Assembly: GCA_052145775.1 (NCBI GenBank)
Contig: JBKQNY010000005.1
Coordinates: 1-34,648 of the forward strand
From: CAVYPR01 sp052145775
GTDB taxonomy: Bacteria > Actinomycetota > Acidimicrobiia > Acidimicrobiales > RAAP-2
Reading direction: 5' to 3'
Length of the DNA: 34,648 bases
Part shown: piece after piece, positions 1 to 8,940 of the stretch
Layout: each line of letters starts with the position of its first letter
Position numbering within the stretch: position 1 is the stretch's first letter
The notes under the pieces: generated by a model
Seen by the model: only the letters and a program-made list of their open reading frames with translations
Databases searched by the model: none
Told to the model about the DNA's origin: nothing
Position numbers and translations under genes: made by a program

Positions 1-227
1 TCCCAGAGCTCGGCCTCGCGGGTGGCCCTTGCCTCCCGGCCGGCGTCGACGGCCGAGCGCACCCGGTCGCCCACCTGGCGGACTGACTGGCGCGCCCCCG
101 CCACCACCTGCTCGGGGGCCAGGCGCCCGGCGGCCCGGCGGGCCGCCCGCCGCACCCGCTGCTCGGCCCAGAGGGTCCCGCCCACCCCGAGCGCCATCCC
201 GGCGGCCAGCCAGACCGGACGGCGCAT
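1..227 (-). CDS. Hypothetical protein, N-terminal part only (runs off left edge)
   Basis: About 75 residues are visible, starting with an ATG whose first base is the last base of the upstream TGA (a TGATG overlap with the DUF948 gene), so the two are probably translationally coupled. The N-terminus reads MRRPVWLAAGMALGVGGTLW, a short hydrophobic stretch that could be one membrane segment or an uncleaved signal anchor. It is followed by an Arg/Ala/Glu-rich, probably helical region. I do not recognise a named family. In actinobacteria, small proteins of this kind commonly lie between rarA/DUF948 and alaS, so alaS may lie beyond the left edge; that is inference from known gene order. Confidence 0.6.
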   Translation of the reverse strand, partial: MRRPVWLAAGMALGVGGTLWAEQRVRRAARRAAGRLAPEQVVAGARQSVRQVGDRVRSAVDAGREARATREAELW

Positions 228-640
228 CACCGCCGGCCCCCGCTCTTCGACCCGTTCGACCTGGGCGCCCCGTTGGCCGGCCGCCCGTCGCCCTGGCGGA
301 GCCGGCGCAGGCCGCCGACGGTGCCCGCCCGCAGGGCGAGGACCTTGACCACCGGGCTGGCGAAGGCCCGCTGGGCCAGTCGGCTGGCCGAGTCCACCGT
401 GGCCGTCACCGACTCGGTGTCCTCGAGCACCGCCTCCACGCGGGCCATCTCGGACGAGGCGTGGTCGACCGCCACCCGGGCCTCGTGCACCAGGGGGACG
501 GCCTCGGTGCGCAGGGCCTCGATGCCGCGCTCGAGGCGCCGGACCTGGCCCACCAGCACGACGGCCGCGCCGGCGGCGACGGCGGCGGCCACGCAGGCCA
601 CCACGGCGGCCACGAGCACGACGACGTCAGCGGCGGACAC
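227..640 (-). CDS. DUF948-type single-pass membrane protein
   Basis: The product is 137 residues. A strongly hydrophobic Val/Ala segment at about residues 5-32 is a single N-terminal membrane anchor. It is followed by an amphipathic, coiled-coil-like region (about 33-95) and a basic Gly/Arg/Ser-rich tail. Size, layout and position between rarA and the next gene match the DUF948 family of actinobacterial membrane-associated proteins, whose function is not established. The GTG start at 640 has no Shine-Dalgarno sequence but lies 6 bases after a TAGTGT hexamer with a GTGACC box 17 bases further upstream, so transcription is probably leaderless. It ends in a TGATG overlap with the following gene. 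Confidence 0.75.
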   Translation of the reverse strand: MSAADVVVLVAAVVACVAAAVAAGAAVVLVGQVRRLERGIEALRTEAVPLVHEARVAVDHASSEMARVEAVLEDTESVTATVDSASRLAQRAFASPVVKVLALRAGTVGGLRRLRQGDGRPANGAPRSNGSKSGGRR

Positions 641-646
641 CCGTGC

Positions 647-675
647 ACACTACCGTCGGCGCCCCCGGTGGTCAC
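647..675 (-). promoter_or_regulatory. Candidate leaderless promoter of the DUF948 gene
   Basis: On the minus strand TAGTGT (652-647) acts as a -10 candidate. GTGACC (675-670) is 17 bases upstream and resembles the TTGACA -35 box. The GTG start codon follows the -10 after 6 bases (646-641), so the predicted first transcribed base falls on or next to the start codon. The -35 overlaps the rarA stop codon. Of the similar sites in this window this one has the best -35 match. Confidence 0.5.
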
Positions 676-1985
676 CCGGCGGGCGGCGCCTCGGGGCGCC
701 CGGCCAGCCGGCGGGCCACTTCGGCCTCGGCCCCATGGCCGGAGGGCTCGTAGTAGACGTGGCCCTCGAGCCCCTCAGGCCGGTACTGCTGGTCGACCCA
801 GCCCGAGGGGTCGTCGTGGGGGTAGCGGTAGGCCTCGCCGTGGCCGATCTCGGCGGCCCCGCGGTAGTGGGCGTCGCGCAGGTGGGCCGGCACCGGGCCG
901 CCGGCCCCCGAGGCCACGTCCTGGCGGGCCCGGGAGAGGGCGACGGTGACGCGGTTGGACTTGGGCGCACAGGCCAGGTGGACCACCGCCTGGGCCAGGT
1001 TGAGCGCCGCCTCGGGCAGCCCCACGGTCTCCACGGCCCGGGACGCGGCGTCGGCCACCACCAGCGCGGTGGGGTCGGCCATGCCCACGTCCTCGCTGGC
1101 CAGGATGACCAGCCGGCGGGCGATGAAGCGGGCGTCCTCCCCCGCCTCGAGCATCCGGGCCAGCCAGTACAGGCCGGCGTCGGGGTCACCGCCCCGCACG
1201 CTCTTGATGAGGGCGCTGGCCTGGTCGTAGTGGTCGTCGGCCCCCTGGTGGTAGAGGCGGCCGTCGCGGGCCCGGGAGACGTCGGCCACGGTGACCACCG
1301 GGCTCTCCTCGGGGGCCCGGGCCTCGGCCAGGGCCACCGCCACCTCCAGGGTGGTGAGGGCCGACCGGGCGTCACCCTCGGACGCCGCCACCAGGGCGGC
1401 GACGGCGTCGGCGTCGGCGCGCGCCCCCTCGGCCTCGAGCCCCCGGGCCACCACGGCCGCCAGGTCGTCGGCGGAGAGAGGCTGGAGGCGCCAGAGCGTG
1501 GTCCGGGACATGAGGGGAGGGTTCACCTCGAAGAAGGGGTTCTCGGTGGTGGCCCCCACCAGAACCACCAGCCCCTCCTCCACCCCGGGCAGGAGCACGT
1601 CCTGCTGGGCCTTGTTGAACCGGTGGACCTCGTCGACGAACAGGATCGTCCCCTGCCCCCGCTCCCCCAGCCGGCGCCGGGCCCCCTCCAGCGCCTCACG
1701 CACCTCCTTCACCCCCGAGGCCACCGCCGAGAGGGGCACGAACTCCTTGGCCGTCGAGGCGGCCACCACGCGGGCCAGGGTGGTCTTGCCCGTCCCCGGC
1801 GGACCCCACAGGACGGCCGAGCCCAGCCGGTCCGCCTCCACCAGTACCCGCAGCGGCGCGCCGGGGGCCACCAGGTGCCGCTGGCCCACCACCTCGTCGA
1901 GGGTCCGGGGCCGCAGGCGGGAGGCGAGGGGGGCGCGCGAGGCCAGCCGGGCTTCGGCGGCGGCGTCGAAGAGGTCGCCGGCCAT
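672..1985 (-). CDS. rarA: Replication-associated recombination protein A (RarA/MgsA, AAA+ ATPase)
   Basis: The product is 437 residues, a normal length for RarA/MgsA/WRNIP1 clamp-loader-like ATPases that act at stalled replication forks with SSB. Visible motifs are Walker A GPPGTGKTT (61-69), Walker B ILFVDEVH (114-121), sensor 1 GATTENP (144-150) and a candidate arginine finger R161. The C-terminal half contains the family-typical helical tetramerisation region, with the DDHYDQASALIKS and RGGDPDAGLYWLARM blocks. The ATG start lies 6 bases after the aspS stop codon, so the gene is co-transcribed downstream of aspS. RarA next to aspS/hisS/alaS is a common actinobacterial arrangement. Nothing looks truncated. 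Confidence 0.95.
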   Translation of the reverse strand: MAGDLFDAAAEARLASRAPLASRLRPRTLDEVVGQRHLVAPGAPLRVLVEADRLGSAVLWGPPGTGKTTLARVVAASTAKEFVPLSAVASGVKEVREALEGARRRLGERGQGTILFVDEVHRFNKAQQDVLLPGVEEGLVVLVGATTENPFFEVNPPLMSRTTLWRLQPLSADDLAAVVARGLEAEGARADADAVAALVAASEGDARSALTTLEVAVALAEARAPEESPVVTVADVSRARDGRLYHQGADDHYDQASALIKSVRGGDPDAGLYWLARMLEAGEDARFIARRLVILASEDVGMADPTALVVADAASRAVETVGLPEAALNLAQAVVHLACAPKSNRVTVALSRARQDVASGAGGPVPAHLRDAHYRGAAEIGHGEAYRYPHDDPSGWVDQQYRPEGLEGHVYYEPSGHGAEAEVARRLAGRPEAPPAG

Positions 1986-1991
1986 CGGCCC

Positions 1992-3776
1992 TCAGCCCGA
2001 CCCGGCCCCCCCGGGCGGGGCGACTACCCGGATGCCCAGGTCGGCGAGGGCGGCCGGGGCCAGGGGCTTGGGGGCTCCGGTCATGGGGTCGGCCCCGGAC
2101 TGGGTCTTGGGGAACGCAATGACCTCGCGGATGTTCTCCTCCCCGCAGAAGATGGCCACCAGCCGGTCGATCCCGAAGGCGAACCCGGCGTGGGGCGGCG
2201 CCCCGTAGCGGAAGGCGCCCAAGAGGAACCCGAAGCGCGAGGCCGCCTCCTCCGCCGAGATCCCGAGCGCCGAGAAGACCTGCGACTGGATGTCGGCGCG
2301 GTGGATCCGCACGCTCCCCGACCCCAGCTCCCAGCCGTTGAGCACCAGGTCATAGGCCTGGGAGCGCACGGCGGCGGGGTCGGTCTCCAGCAGGTCGAGG
2401 TCGTCGGGGTGAGGCATGGTGAAGGGGTGGTGGGCCGGCACCGGGTTCCCCTCGGCGTCGACCCCGTCGAACAACGGGAACTCCACCACCCACACGTAGC
2501 GGTACGGCCCCTCGCCCACGGCGCGCCCGCCGAGGTCGACCCGGAGCTGGCCCAGGACCGTGCAGGCCGGCCGGTGCTCGTCGGCCACCGCCAGCACCAG
2601 GTCCCCGGGCGCGGCCCCCGTGGCCCCGAGGAGGCCGGCCCGCTCGGCCTCGGACAAGAAGCGGTCGAGCGGGGAGTCGAGGACCGCGGCGCCGTCGGAC
2701 TCGGCCACCTTGAACCAGGCCAGGCCCTTGGCCCCGAGGGCCTTGGCCCGCTCCACCAGGCCGTCCAGCCGGCTGCGGGCGAACGAGGCGCCGCCCTCGA
2801 CCACCAGGGCCTTGACCACCGGGGCGGCGAAGGCCCGCACCTCGGTCCCGGCGAAGACCGCCGAGAGGTCGACGAGCTCCATGCCGAACCGCAGGTCGGG
2901 CTTGTCGGTGCCGTAGCGGTCGATCGCCTGGGACCAGGTCATCTGCTCGATGGGGCCGGGGCGCTCGCCGGTGGCCGCCTCGGCGGCGTCGAGGACCGCC
3001 TCGGAGACGAACCCCAGCACGTCGGCCTGGTCCACGAAGGACGCCTCGACGTCGAGCTGGGTGAACTCGAACTGCCGGTCGGCGCGCAAGTCCTCGTCGC
3101 GCAGGCACCGGGCGATCTGGTAGTAGCGGTCGAACCCGCCCACCATGAGGAGCTGCTTGGCCAGCTGGGGGCTCTGGGGCAGGACGTAGAAGGCGCCGTG
3201 GTGGAGGCGGCTGGGCACGGCGAACTCCCGGGCCCCCTCGGGGGTGGGCGCCCACAGGAGCGGGGTCTCCACCTCGCAGAACCCCTGGCGCTCGAAGGCC
3301 CGGCGCAGGGCGGCGTTGACGGTCGCCCGCAGCCGGAGGTTGGCCTGCATGCGCGGGCGACGCAGGTCGACGTAGCGGTGGCGCAGCCGCACGGCCTCGT
3401 CCACCTCGGCCCGGTCCTCGACGGCGAACGGCGGCGGCTCGGCCGCCGAGAGCACTTCCACCGTGCACTCCCCCACCTCCACCGCCCCGGTGGCCAGCTG
3501 GGGGTTGTCCATGCCCTCGGGCCGGCGCCGCACCAGGCCCGAGACGGCCACCACGTACTCACTGCGCAGGTCGGCCGCGCCGTCGACCACGCACTGGACG
3601 ATGCCGGTGTGGTCGCGCAGGTCCACGAAGGCCAGGTGCTCGCCGTGCTCGCGGCGCCGGGCCACCCAGCCGCACAGGCGGACCTGCTGGCCGACGTCGC
3701 CGGGACCCAGGGTGCCGCAGAGCCGGGAGCGCAAGGCGGTGGCGCCGCCCGTCGTCACCTCGCCCGCTGCCGTCAT
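1992..3776 (-). CDS. aspS: Aspartyl-tRNA synthetase, with residues typical of the non-discriminating type
   Basis: The product is 594 residues, the bacterial AspRS length including the GAD insertion. An N-terminal OB anticodon-binding fold (about 25-115) precedes the class II catalytic core, with motif 2 (CLRDEDLR, about 224-231) and motif 3 (GFAFGIDRLVAIF near the C-terminus). I chose the ATG at 3776 because GGAG lies 9 bases upstream; a longer frame to 3869 would run into hisS. His44 and Gly88 align with the positions where discriminating E. coli AspRS has Leu30 and a Lys near 81-82. His and Gly there are reported for tRNA-Asn-charging enzymes such as that of Pseudomonas. If so, Asp-tRNA-Asn is made and then amidated by GatCAB; that consequence is inference. 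The gene lies 49 bases after hisS. Confidence 0.95.
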   Translation of the reverse strand: MTAAGEVTTGGATALRSRLCGTLGPGDVGQQVRLCGWVARRREHGEHLAFVDLRDHTGIVQCVVDGAADLRSEYVVAVSGLVRRRPEGMDNPQLATGAVEVGECTVEVLSAAEPPPFAVEDRAEVDEAVRLRHRYVDLRRPRMQANLRLRATVNAALRRAFERQGFCEVETPLLWAPTPEGAREFAVPSRLHHGAFYVLPQSPQLAKQLLMVGGFDRYYQIARCLRDEDLRADRQFEFTQLDVEASFVDQADVLGFVSEAVLDAAEAATGERPGPIEQMTWSQAIDRYGTDKPDLRFGMELVDLSAVFAGTEVRAFAAPVVKALVVEGGASFARSRLDGLVERAKALGAKGLAWFKVAESDGAAVLDSPLDRFLSEAERAGLLGATGAAPGDLVLAVADEHRPACTVLGQLRVDLGGRAVGEGPYRYVWVVEFPLFDGVDAEGNPVPAHHPFTMPHPDDLDLLETDPAAVRSQAYDLVLNGWELGSGSVRIHRADIQSQVFSALGISAEEAASRFGFLLGAFRYGAPPHAGFAFGIDRLVAIFCGEENIREVIAFPKTQSGADPMTGAPKPLAPAALADLGIRVVAPPGGAGSG

Positions 3777-3825
3777 CGTCGCGTGCTCCGATCCCTCCTG
3801 GTGGCTGGCGCCGGCCGGGCCGGCG

Positions 3826-5103
3826 TCACGTCCCGGCCACCCGGGCCGCGGCGACCTCTTGCACCGCACGGTCCAGCGCCACCGTGCGCTGCTCGCCCCC
3901 TGTGCGCAGCGGGCGGACCGTCACCGTACCGCCCGCCAGCTCCTCGGGTCCCACGATGAGGGCCACCCGCGCCCTCGAGCGGTCGGCCAGCTTCATCTGG
4001 GCCCGCATGCTCCGCCCGTCGTAGGACCGTTCGGCGCGCAGCCCCGCCCGGCGCAGGGCGGCCACCAGGTCGCGCGCCGTCTCCCCGCCGGCCACGTCCA
4101 CCACGAAGGCGTCGGGCGCCGCAGGGTCGGCCGGCAGCACCCCCTCCTTGGTGCAGGCGATGAGCACCCGTTCGATCCCGATGCCGAAGCCGATGCCCGG
4201 GGTGGGCGGGCCGCCCAGCATCTCGACCAAACCGTCGTAACGGCCGCCACCGCCGATGGCGTCCTGGGCGGCGTCAATGGCCCCCGAGGCGAACTCGAAG
4301 GTGGTCCGGGTGTAGTAGTCGAACCCCCGCACCAGGCGGTGGTCGAGCACGTAGGGGACAAAGAGCGACTCGAGCCCCCGCCGCACCCGGTCGAAGTGGG
4401 CGGCGCAGGGGTCGCACAGCCGGTCGACGAGCCGCGGCACCTCCGCGGTGGCGGCGCGGCAGGCCTCGCGCTTGCAGTCGAGGACCCGCAGCGGGTTGGT
4501 GTCGAGCCGCTGGCGGTGCTCGTCGCACAGCTGGTGGCGGCGCTCGGACAGCACCGAGCGGAGCAGCTCGACATAGGCCGGACGGCAGGCGCCGTCGCCC
4601 ATGGAGTTGAGCTTCAAGGTGAAGTCCGAGAGCCCGAGCCGTCCGAAGAAGTCGTGGGCCAGCGCCACCACCTCGACGTCGAGGTCGGGGTCGGCCGCGC
4701 CGATGGCCTCGACGCCCACCTGGTGGTGCTGGCGGTAGCGGCCGGCCTGGGGGCGCTCGTGGCGGAAGGCGGGCGTCACATACCACGCCTTGAACGGCGG
4801 CACCGGGTGGTGCTCCACGTAGGCCCGCACCACCGAGGCCGTGCCCTCGGGGCGCAGCGCCAGCATCTGGCCGTCCCGATCGGCGAACTCGTACATCTCC
4901 TTGCCGACGACCTCGCTGCCCTCGCCGATGCCGCGGCGGAACACCTCGGCGTACTCGAACACCGGGCTCTGCAGGAGGCCGAAGCCGGCCCGCTCGGCCT
5001 CCTCGGCGAAGGCGGCCACGAACACCTCCCACCGCCATGACTCGGGCCAGAGCACGTCGTGGGTGCCCGTGGGGGCGCGCGGCGCCCGTCGCTCGTCGGC
5101 CAC
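3826..5103 (-). CDS. hisS: Histidyl-tRNA synthetase
   Basis: The product is 425 residues from a GTG start at 5103, a typical HisRS length. The class II core is clear: the TGTHDVLWP start block, LRPEGTASVVRAYVEH (motif 2 region), the histidine-specific block LVRGFDYYTRTTFEF, GGGGRYDGL, and motif 3 FGIGIERVLIA. A C-terminal anticodon-binding domain follows. The start codon lies 8 bases after the relA stop. Frames that continue upstream are relA read out of frame, so a longer protein is not supported. It attaches histidine to tRNA-His in the cytoplasm. relA-hisS-aspS order is conserved in actinobacteria, although other genes often intervene. Confidence 0.95.
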   Translation of the reverse strand: MADERRAPRAPTGTHDVLWPESWRWEVFVAAFAEEAERAGFGLLQSPVFEYAEVFRRGIGEGSEVVGKEMYEFADRDGQMLALRPEGTASVVRAYVEHHPVPPFKAWYVTPAFRHERPQAGRYRQHHQVGVEAIGAADPDLDVEVVALAHDFFGRLGLSDFTLKLNSMGDGACRPAYVELLRSVLSERRHQLCDEHRQRLDTNPLRVLDCKREACRAATAEVPRLVDRLCDPCAAHFDRVRRGLESLFVPYVLDHRLVRGFDYYTRTTFEFASGAIDAAQDAIGGGGRYDGLVEMLGGPPTPGIGFGIGIERVLIACTKEGVLPADPAAPDAFVVDVAGGETARDLVAALRRAGLRAERSYDGRSMRAQMKLADRSRARVALIVGPEELAGGTVTVRPLRTGGEQRTVALDRAVQEVAAARVAGT

Positions 5104-5111
5104 CTGGGTAC

Positions 5112-7343
5112 CTACGCCTTCTTGCCGGGGAGCTGGCGGTAGGCGTCGAAGACGCCGTCGAGGTGCTTGAGGGAGGCGATCACCGACTGGAGGTGGGTAG
5201 GGTCGGCCAGCTCCACGTCGAAGGTCATCCGGCTCACCTGGTCCGGGGCGGTGGCGGTGCGGGCCGCCACGATGTTCAGGTGGTGCTCGGAGACCGCCCG
5301 GCTCACGTCGGCCAGCAGGCGCGAGCGGTCGAAGGCCAGCACCTCCAAGGTGGCCAGGAAGATCCCCTCGCTGCCCCGGTCCCACTCCACCTCGATCAAC
5401 CGCTCCTGGGAGCGGCGGGAGAGGGCGGCGGCGTTGGAGCAGTCGGCCCGGTGGACCGAGACCCCCCGACCCTGGGTGACGAACCCCACGATCTGGTCGC
5501 CGGGCACCGGGGTGCAGCACCGGGCCAGGTTGACCATGACGTCGTCGAGCCCCTCGACGTAGACCCCGGCGGCCAGCCCCCGACCCGAGCGCGAACGGCG
5601 GACGCCGCGCGCCGCGGTGGTGGGCAGCTGCTCGGTCTCCCCTCCCCGCAGCTGGCGGGCGAGCCGCTGGACCACCGACTGGGCCGAGGTCTGGCCCTCG
5701 CCGATCGCCGCGTAGAGGGCGTCGTTGTCGGCCAGGTTCATCGAGCGCGCCACCTCGAGCAGAGAGCTCGAGGCCATCACCTTCTGGAGCGGCATGCCCT
5801 CGCGCCGCAGCGCCTTGGCCAGGTCCTCGCGCCCGTTCTCGATGGCGTCCTCCCGGCGCTCCCGGCTGAACCACTGGCGGACCTTGTTGCGGGCCCTCGA
5901 GGAGGCCACGATCCCGAGCCAGTCCCTCGAGGGTCCCGCCGTCGCCGCCTTGGAGGTGAAGATCTCGACGGTGTCGGCTGAGGTCAGGCCCGTGTCCAGC
6001 GGCACCAGCCGGCCGTTGACCCGGGCCCCGATGCAGCGGTGGCCGACCTCGGTGTGGATGGCGTAGGCGAAGTCGACCGGGGTCGAGCGCGCCGGCAGGG
6101 CGATCACCCGTCCCTTGGGGGTGAAGACGTAGACCTCGTCCTGCTGCAGGTCGAGCTTGAGCGCCTCGAGGAACTCCACCGGGTCGGCCGTCTCCTGGTC
6201 GACGTCGGCGATCCGCTGCATCCAGGCCAGGTCCAAGGAGATGTCCTCTTTCTCCTTGTACCCCCAGTGGGCGGCGATGCCGTACTCGGCCCGGCGGTGC
6301 ATCTCGTGCGTGCGCACCTGGACCTCGATGGGCTTGCCGTCGAGCCCGATGACGGTGGTGTGCAGCGACTGGTAGAGGTTGAACTTCGGGGTGTTGATGT
6401 AGTCCTTGAACCGGCCCTGGACCGGCGGCCAGATGGCGTGGACGGCGCCCAGGGCCGCCCAGCAGTCCTTCTCGGCGGTGACCACGACCCGGATGCCCAC
6501 CAGGTCGTGGATGTCGTCGAACTCCTTGCCCCGGACCACCATCTTCTCGTAGATGCTCCACAGGTGCTTGGGCCGGCCGGTCACCTCGGCCTCGATGCCC
6601 GCGGCGGCGAGCCGCTCGCGCACCGAGACCAGCACCCGGGCCAGGTACTCCTCGCGCTCGGGGGCCCGGGCCGCCACCATCTGCTCGATCTCGGCGTAGC
6701 GCTTGGGGTGCAGGGTGGCGAAGGCCAGGTCCTCCAGCTGCCAGCGCACCTGCTGGACCCCGAGGCGGTGGGCCAGCGGCGCGTAGACGTCGAAGGTCTC
6801 CTGGGCGGTGCGCTGCTGCTTCCACTCGGGCATGACCGCCAGCGTCCGCATGTTGTGCAGGCGGTCGGCCAGCTTGATGAGCAGCACCCGCCAGTCGCTG
6901 GCCATGGCGACCAGCATCTTGCGGATGGTGGCCGCCTGCTGCTGCTCCTTGGAGTCGAACTGCAGGCGGTCGAGCTTGGTCACCCCGTCGACCACCGAGG
7001 CCACGACGGGACCGAACTCCGCGGCGATCGCCTCCACCGTCAGGCCGGTGTCCTCCACCGCGTCGTGGAGGAGGGCGGCGGCCACGGTCGGGGCGTCGAG
7101 GCCCAGCTCGGCCACGATGGTGGCCACGGCCACCGGATGGGTGACGTAGGGCTCGCCTGAGCGGCGGAACTGCTTGTCGTGGGCGAGGGCCGCGGCCCGG
7201 GCGGCCCGCAGGATCATGGCGGGGTCCTCGCCCGGGCGTCGTGCCCCGAAGGCCCGGAGCACCGGGGCTAAGAGCTCGTCGAGCTCACCGGGCGCGAGGC
7301 CCCGCTCGCTGCCGTCGGTCGACACCTGGGCCAGGGTCACCAT
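5112..7343 (-). CDS. relA: Bifunctional (p)ppGpp synthetase/hydrolase (long Rel)
   Basis: The product is 743 residues. The N-terminal HD hydrolase domain is intact (HDAVEDT at 93-99, KLADRLHNM at 158-166), so ppGpp can probably be hydrolysed. The synthetase domain follows (GRPKHLWSIYEKM about 256-268, HDLVGIRVVV, YQSLHTTVIG). The RFKD motif at 311-314 is the RXKD signature of bifunctional Rel enzymes; synthetase-only RelA has EXDD. TGS (about 405-460), a conserved-cysteine region (ARCCTPVPGD) and a C-terminal ACT domain complete the regulatory half. I chose ATG 7343 over the in-frame GTG at 7346 because TAGCGT lies 6 bases upstream, as at other apparently leaderless genes here. In many actinobacteria an apt gene lies between secF and rel; here it is absent. 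Confidence 0.95.
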   Translation of the reverse strand: MVTLAQVSTDGSERGLAPGELDELLAPVLRAFGARRPGEDPAMILRAARAAALAHDKQFRRSGEPYVTHPVAVATIVAELGLDAPTVAAALLHDAVEDTGLTVEAIAAEFGPVVASVVDGVTKLDRLQFDSKEQQQAATIRKMLVAMASDWRVLLIKLADRLHNMRTLAVMPEWKQQRTAQETFDVYAPLAHRLGVQQVRWQLEDLAFATLHPKRYAEIEQMVAARAPEREEYLARVLVSVRERLAAAGIEAEVTGRPKHLWSIYEKMVVRGKEFDDIHDLVGIRVVVTAEKDCWAALGAVHAIWPPVQGRFKDYINTPKFNLYQSLHTTVIGLDGKPIEVQVRTHEMHRRAEYGIAAHWGYKEKEDISLDLAWMQRIADVDQETADPVEFLEALKLDLQQDEVYVFTPKGRVIALPARSTPVDFAYAIHTEVGHRCIGARVNGRLVPLDTGLTSADTVEIFTSKAATAGPSRDWLGIVASSRARNKVRQWFSRERREDAIENGREDLAKALRREGMPLQKVMASSSLLEVARSMNLADNDALYAAIGEGQTSAQSVVQRLARQLRGGETEQLPTTAARGVRRSRSGRGLAAGVYVEGLDDVMVNLARCCTPVPGDQIVGFVTQGRGVSVHRADCSNAAALSRRSQERLIEVEWDRGSEGIFLATLEVLAFDRSRLLADVSRAVSEHHLNIVAARTATAPDQVSRMTFDVELADPTHLQSVIASLKHLDGVFDAYRQLPGKKA

Positions 7344-7349
7344 CACTCC

Positions 7350-7355
7350 ACGCTA
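7350..7355 (-). promoter_or_regulatory. Candidate leaderless -10 element of relA
   Basis: TAGCGT on the minus strand is followed by 6 bases and then the relA ATG. The 6-base gap contains GGAG, but it is too close to the ATG (2 bases) to act as a ribosome-binding site. No convincing -35 box is seen 16-19 bases upstream. This gives relA a promoter separate from the secDF operon 50 bases away. Confidence 0.45.
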
Positions 7356-7392
7356 CCCGACCGGCCGTCGCCGACCGCCGCATGCAGGAGCG

Positions 7393-8940
7393 TCAGCGGC
7401 GCTTCTTGGACTTGCCTTTCCCGCCGCCCTTGCGCGGCCGGGGCGGCGGGCGGTTGCCGCCCCCGCCCGAGGCGCCGGACGCCGCGGTCTGCGACCGCGT
7501 GGCCGAGCTGGCGCCGCCCGACGAGGAGGCGCCCTTGGACGCCGTGGCCGTCACCGGCTGGGGCTTGCGGGAGGAGCCGGGGCGCAGCGGCGCCGTCGAG
7601 CGAGACCCGTTGCCCCCGGACTTCCCGGCGCGCACCGTGCCCCCGCCGGCCACGGCCAGGGCGGCGGCGGCGGGGGTGAGCAGGCCGACCCGCTCGCCCC
7701 TGCTCTCCAGGCGCTGGCGGATCGCCGCGTAGCGCGGCTCGCGCTCTTTGAGCATGGCCAGCACCGGCGAGGCGATGAAGATCGACGAGTAGGCCCCGCT
7801 CAACAGGCCCACCGTCAGGGCCAGGCCGTACTGCTGCAGGGTGGTGGCCCCGAGGATCTCGGCCCCGATCACCAGCACCGAGAGGACCGGCAGGATGGCC
7901 ACCAGCGAGGTGTTGATCGACCGGGCCAGGGTCTGGTTCATCGAGAGGTTGATCATCTCCGAGTACGTCATGCGACCCGAGGCGCCGAAGCCCTTGGTGT
8001 TGTCACGTATTCGGTCGAAGACCACGACGGTGTCGTAGAGCGAGTACCCCAGGATGGTGAGCAAGGCGATCACCGTGTCCGGGGTCACCTGGAAACCGGC
8101 CAGGGAGTAGATCCCGATGGTCACCAAGATGTCGTGGATCATGGCGATGAAGGCGGCCAGGGCCATCTTGGGTTCGAAGCGGATGCTGATGTAGATGGCC
8201 ACCACGATGAAGAAGACGATGAGGGCCAGGATGGCGCGATGGGTCACCTGGCTGCCCCAGGTGGGCCCGACGTGTGTTGTCGACACCTCGCTGGCCGGCA
8301 CGTGGGCCCCCTTGGCCAGGGCGGCGACCACGGCGGAGGAGATCTTCTCGCGCTGTGTGTGTGTCAGGTTGTTGAGGTCGGCCTGGACCTCGATGGTCCG
8401 GTGCGACCCGCTGCCGAGGACCTCGACGATGGGCTGGTTGAGCCCGGCCGCCGACACCAGGTTCTCGGCCTGGGTCTGCGACAGCGTGGAGGTCTTCACG
8501 ATCCACGCTGTGCCGCCCTTGAAGTCGATGCCCAGGTTGAGGCCCCGTATCCCGAGGGAGAGGAGGCCGGCCACGATGATCGCGGCCGAGATCGTGAACC
8601 AGACACGGCGCCGACCCACGAAGTCGAACGACGTCTCCCCGTGGTAGAGGCGGCTGATCGGACCGGGGCCCTTGCCCGCCTCGACCTCGGCCCGCACTTC
8701 CTCACGGGCCTCCTCGTCCTCTACGAGCTCCTCTTGGAACTCCTCGCCCAGCTCGGCGGGCGACAGGCCGGCCTCTTCGAGCTCCTCCTCGGTGAACCCC
8801 TCGGTGGGCCCTGTGCCCGAGGCTGCCACCCGGTCGAGCGCCGAGCCGCCGCGCACCGTTGCGCCCTCGTCCGGCGCCGGGTCGGCACCGACCTCGTCGC
8901 CGGGGCCCGGGACCCCCTCGTCGCGCTCGTCCGGGCTCAC
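7393..8940 (-). CDS. secF: Protein translocase subunit SecF with long charged extensions
   Basis: The product is 515 residues, clearly longer than the usual 300-440 for SecF. The core has six membrane segments with the large extracytoplasmic loop after TM1, and shows the SecF hallmark GIDFKGGTAW (137-146) and the RND-family helices around VTIGIYSLAGFQVTPDTV. SecF works with SecD and SecYEG, using the proton-motive force to help complete protein export. The GTG start overlaps the secD stop (GTGA), indicating coupling. Residues 1-95 are strongly acidic (many Glu/Asp), while the last 105-120 residues are Ser/Gly/Pro-rich and strongly basic, ending KGGGKGKSKKRR. Both tails should be cytoplasmic. 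Only the core is conserved; the function of the tails is unknown. Confidence 0.93.
   Translation of the reverse strand: MSPDERDEGVPGPGDEVGADPAPDEGATVRGGSALDRVAASGTGPTEGFTEEELEEAGLSPAELGEEFQEELVEDEEAREEVRAEVEAGKGPGPISRLYHGETSFDFVGRRRVWFTISAAIIVAGLLSLGIRGLNLGIDFKGGTAWIVKTSTLSQTQAENLVSAAGLNQPIVEVLGSGSHRTIEVQADLNNLTHTQREKISSAVVAALAKGAHVPASEVSTTHVGPTWGSQVTHRAILALIVFFIVVAIYISIRFEPKMALAAFIAMIHDILVTIGIYSLAGFQVTPDTVIALLTILGYSLYDTVVVFDRIRDNTKGFGASGRMTYSEMINLSMNQTLARSINTSLVAILPVLSVLVIGAEILGATTLQQYGLALTVGLLSGAYSSIFIASPVLAMLKEREPRYAAIRQRLESRGERVGLLTPAAAALAVAGGGTVRAGKSGGNGSRSTAPLRPGSSRKPQPVTATASKGASSSGGASSATRSQTAASGASGGGGNRPPPRPRKGGGKGKSKKRR

Noticed and set aside
273..3959. A 1228-residue open frame on the plus strand across rarA and aspS
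   Set aside because: It is antisense to two clear enzymes, has repetitive His/Gly/Leu composition and no motif or ribosome site; long antisense frames are expected at this GC content.
5104..6825. In-frame upstream extension of hisS through relA
   Set aside because: The extension is Arg/Gly/Pro-rich and antithetical to the well-conserved relA frame; HisRS homology starts just after GTG 5103.
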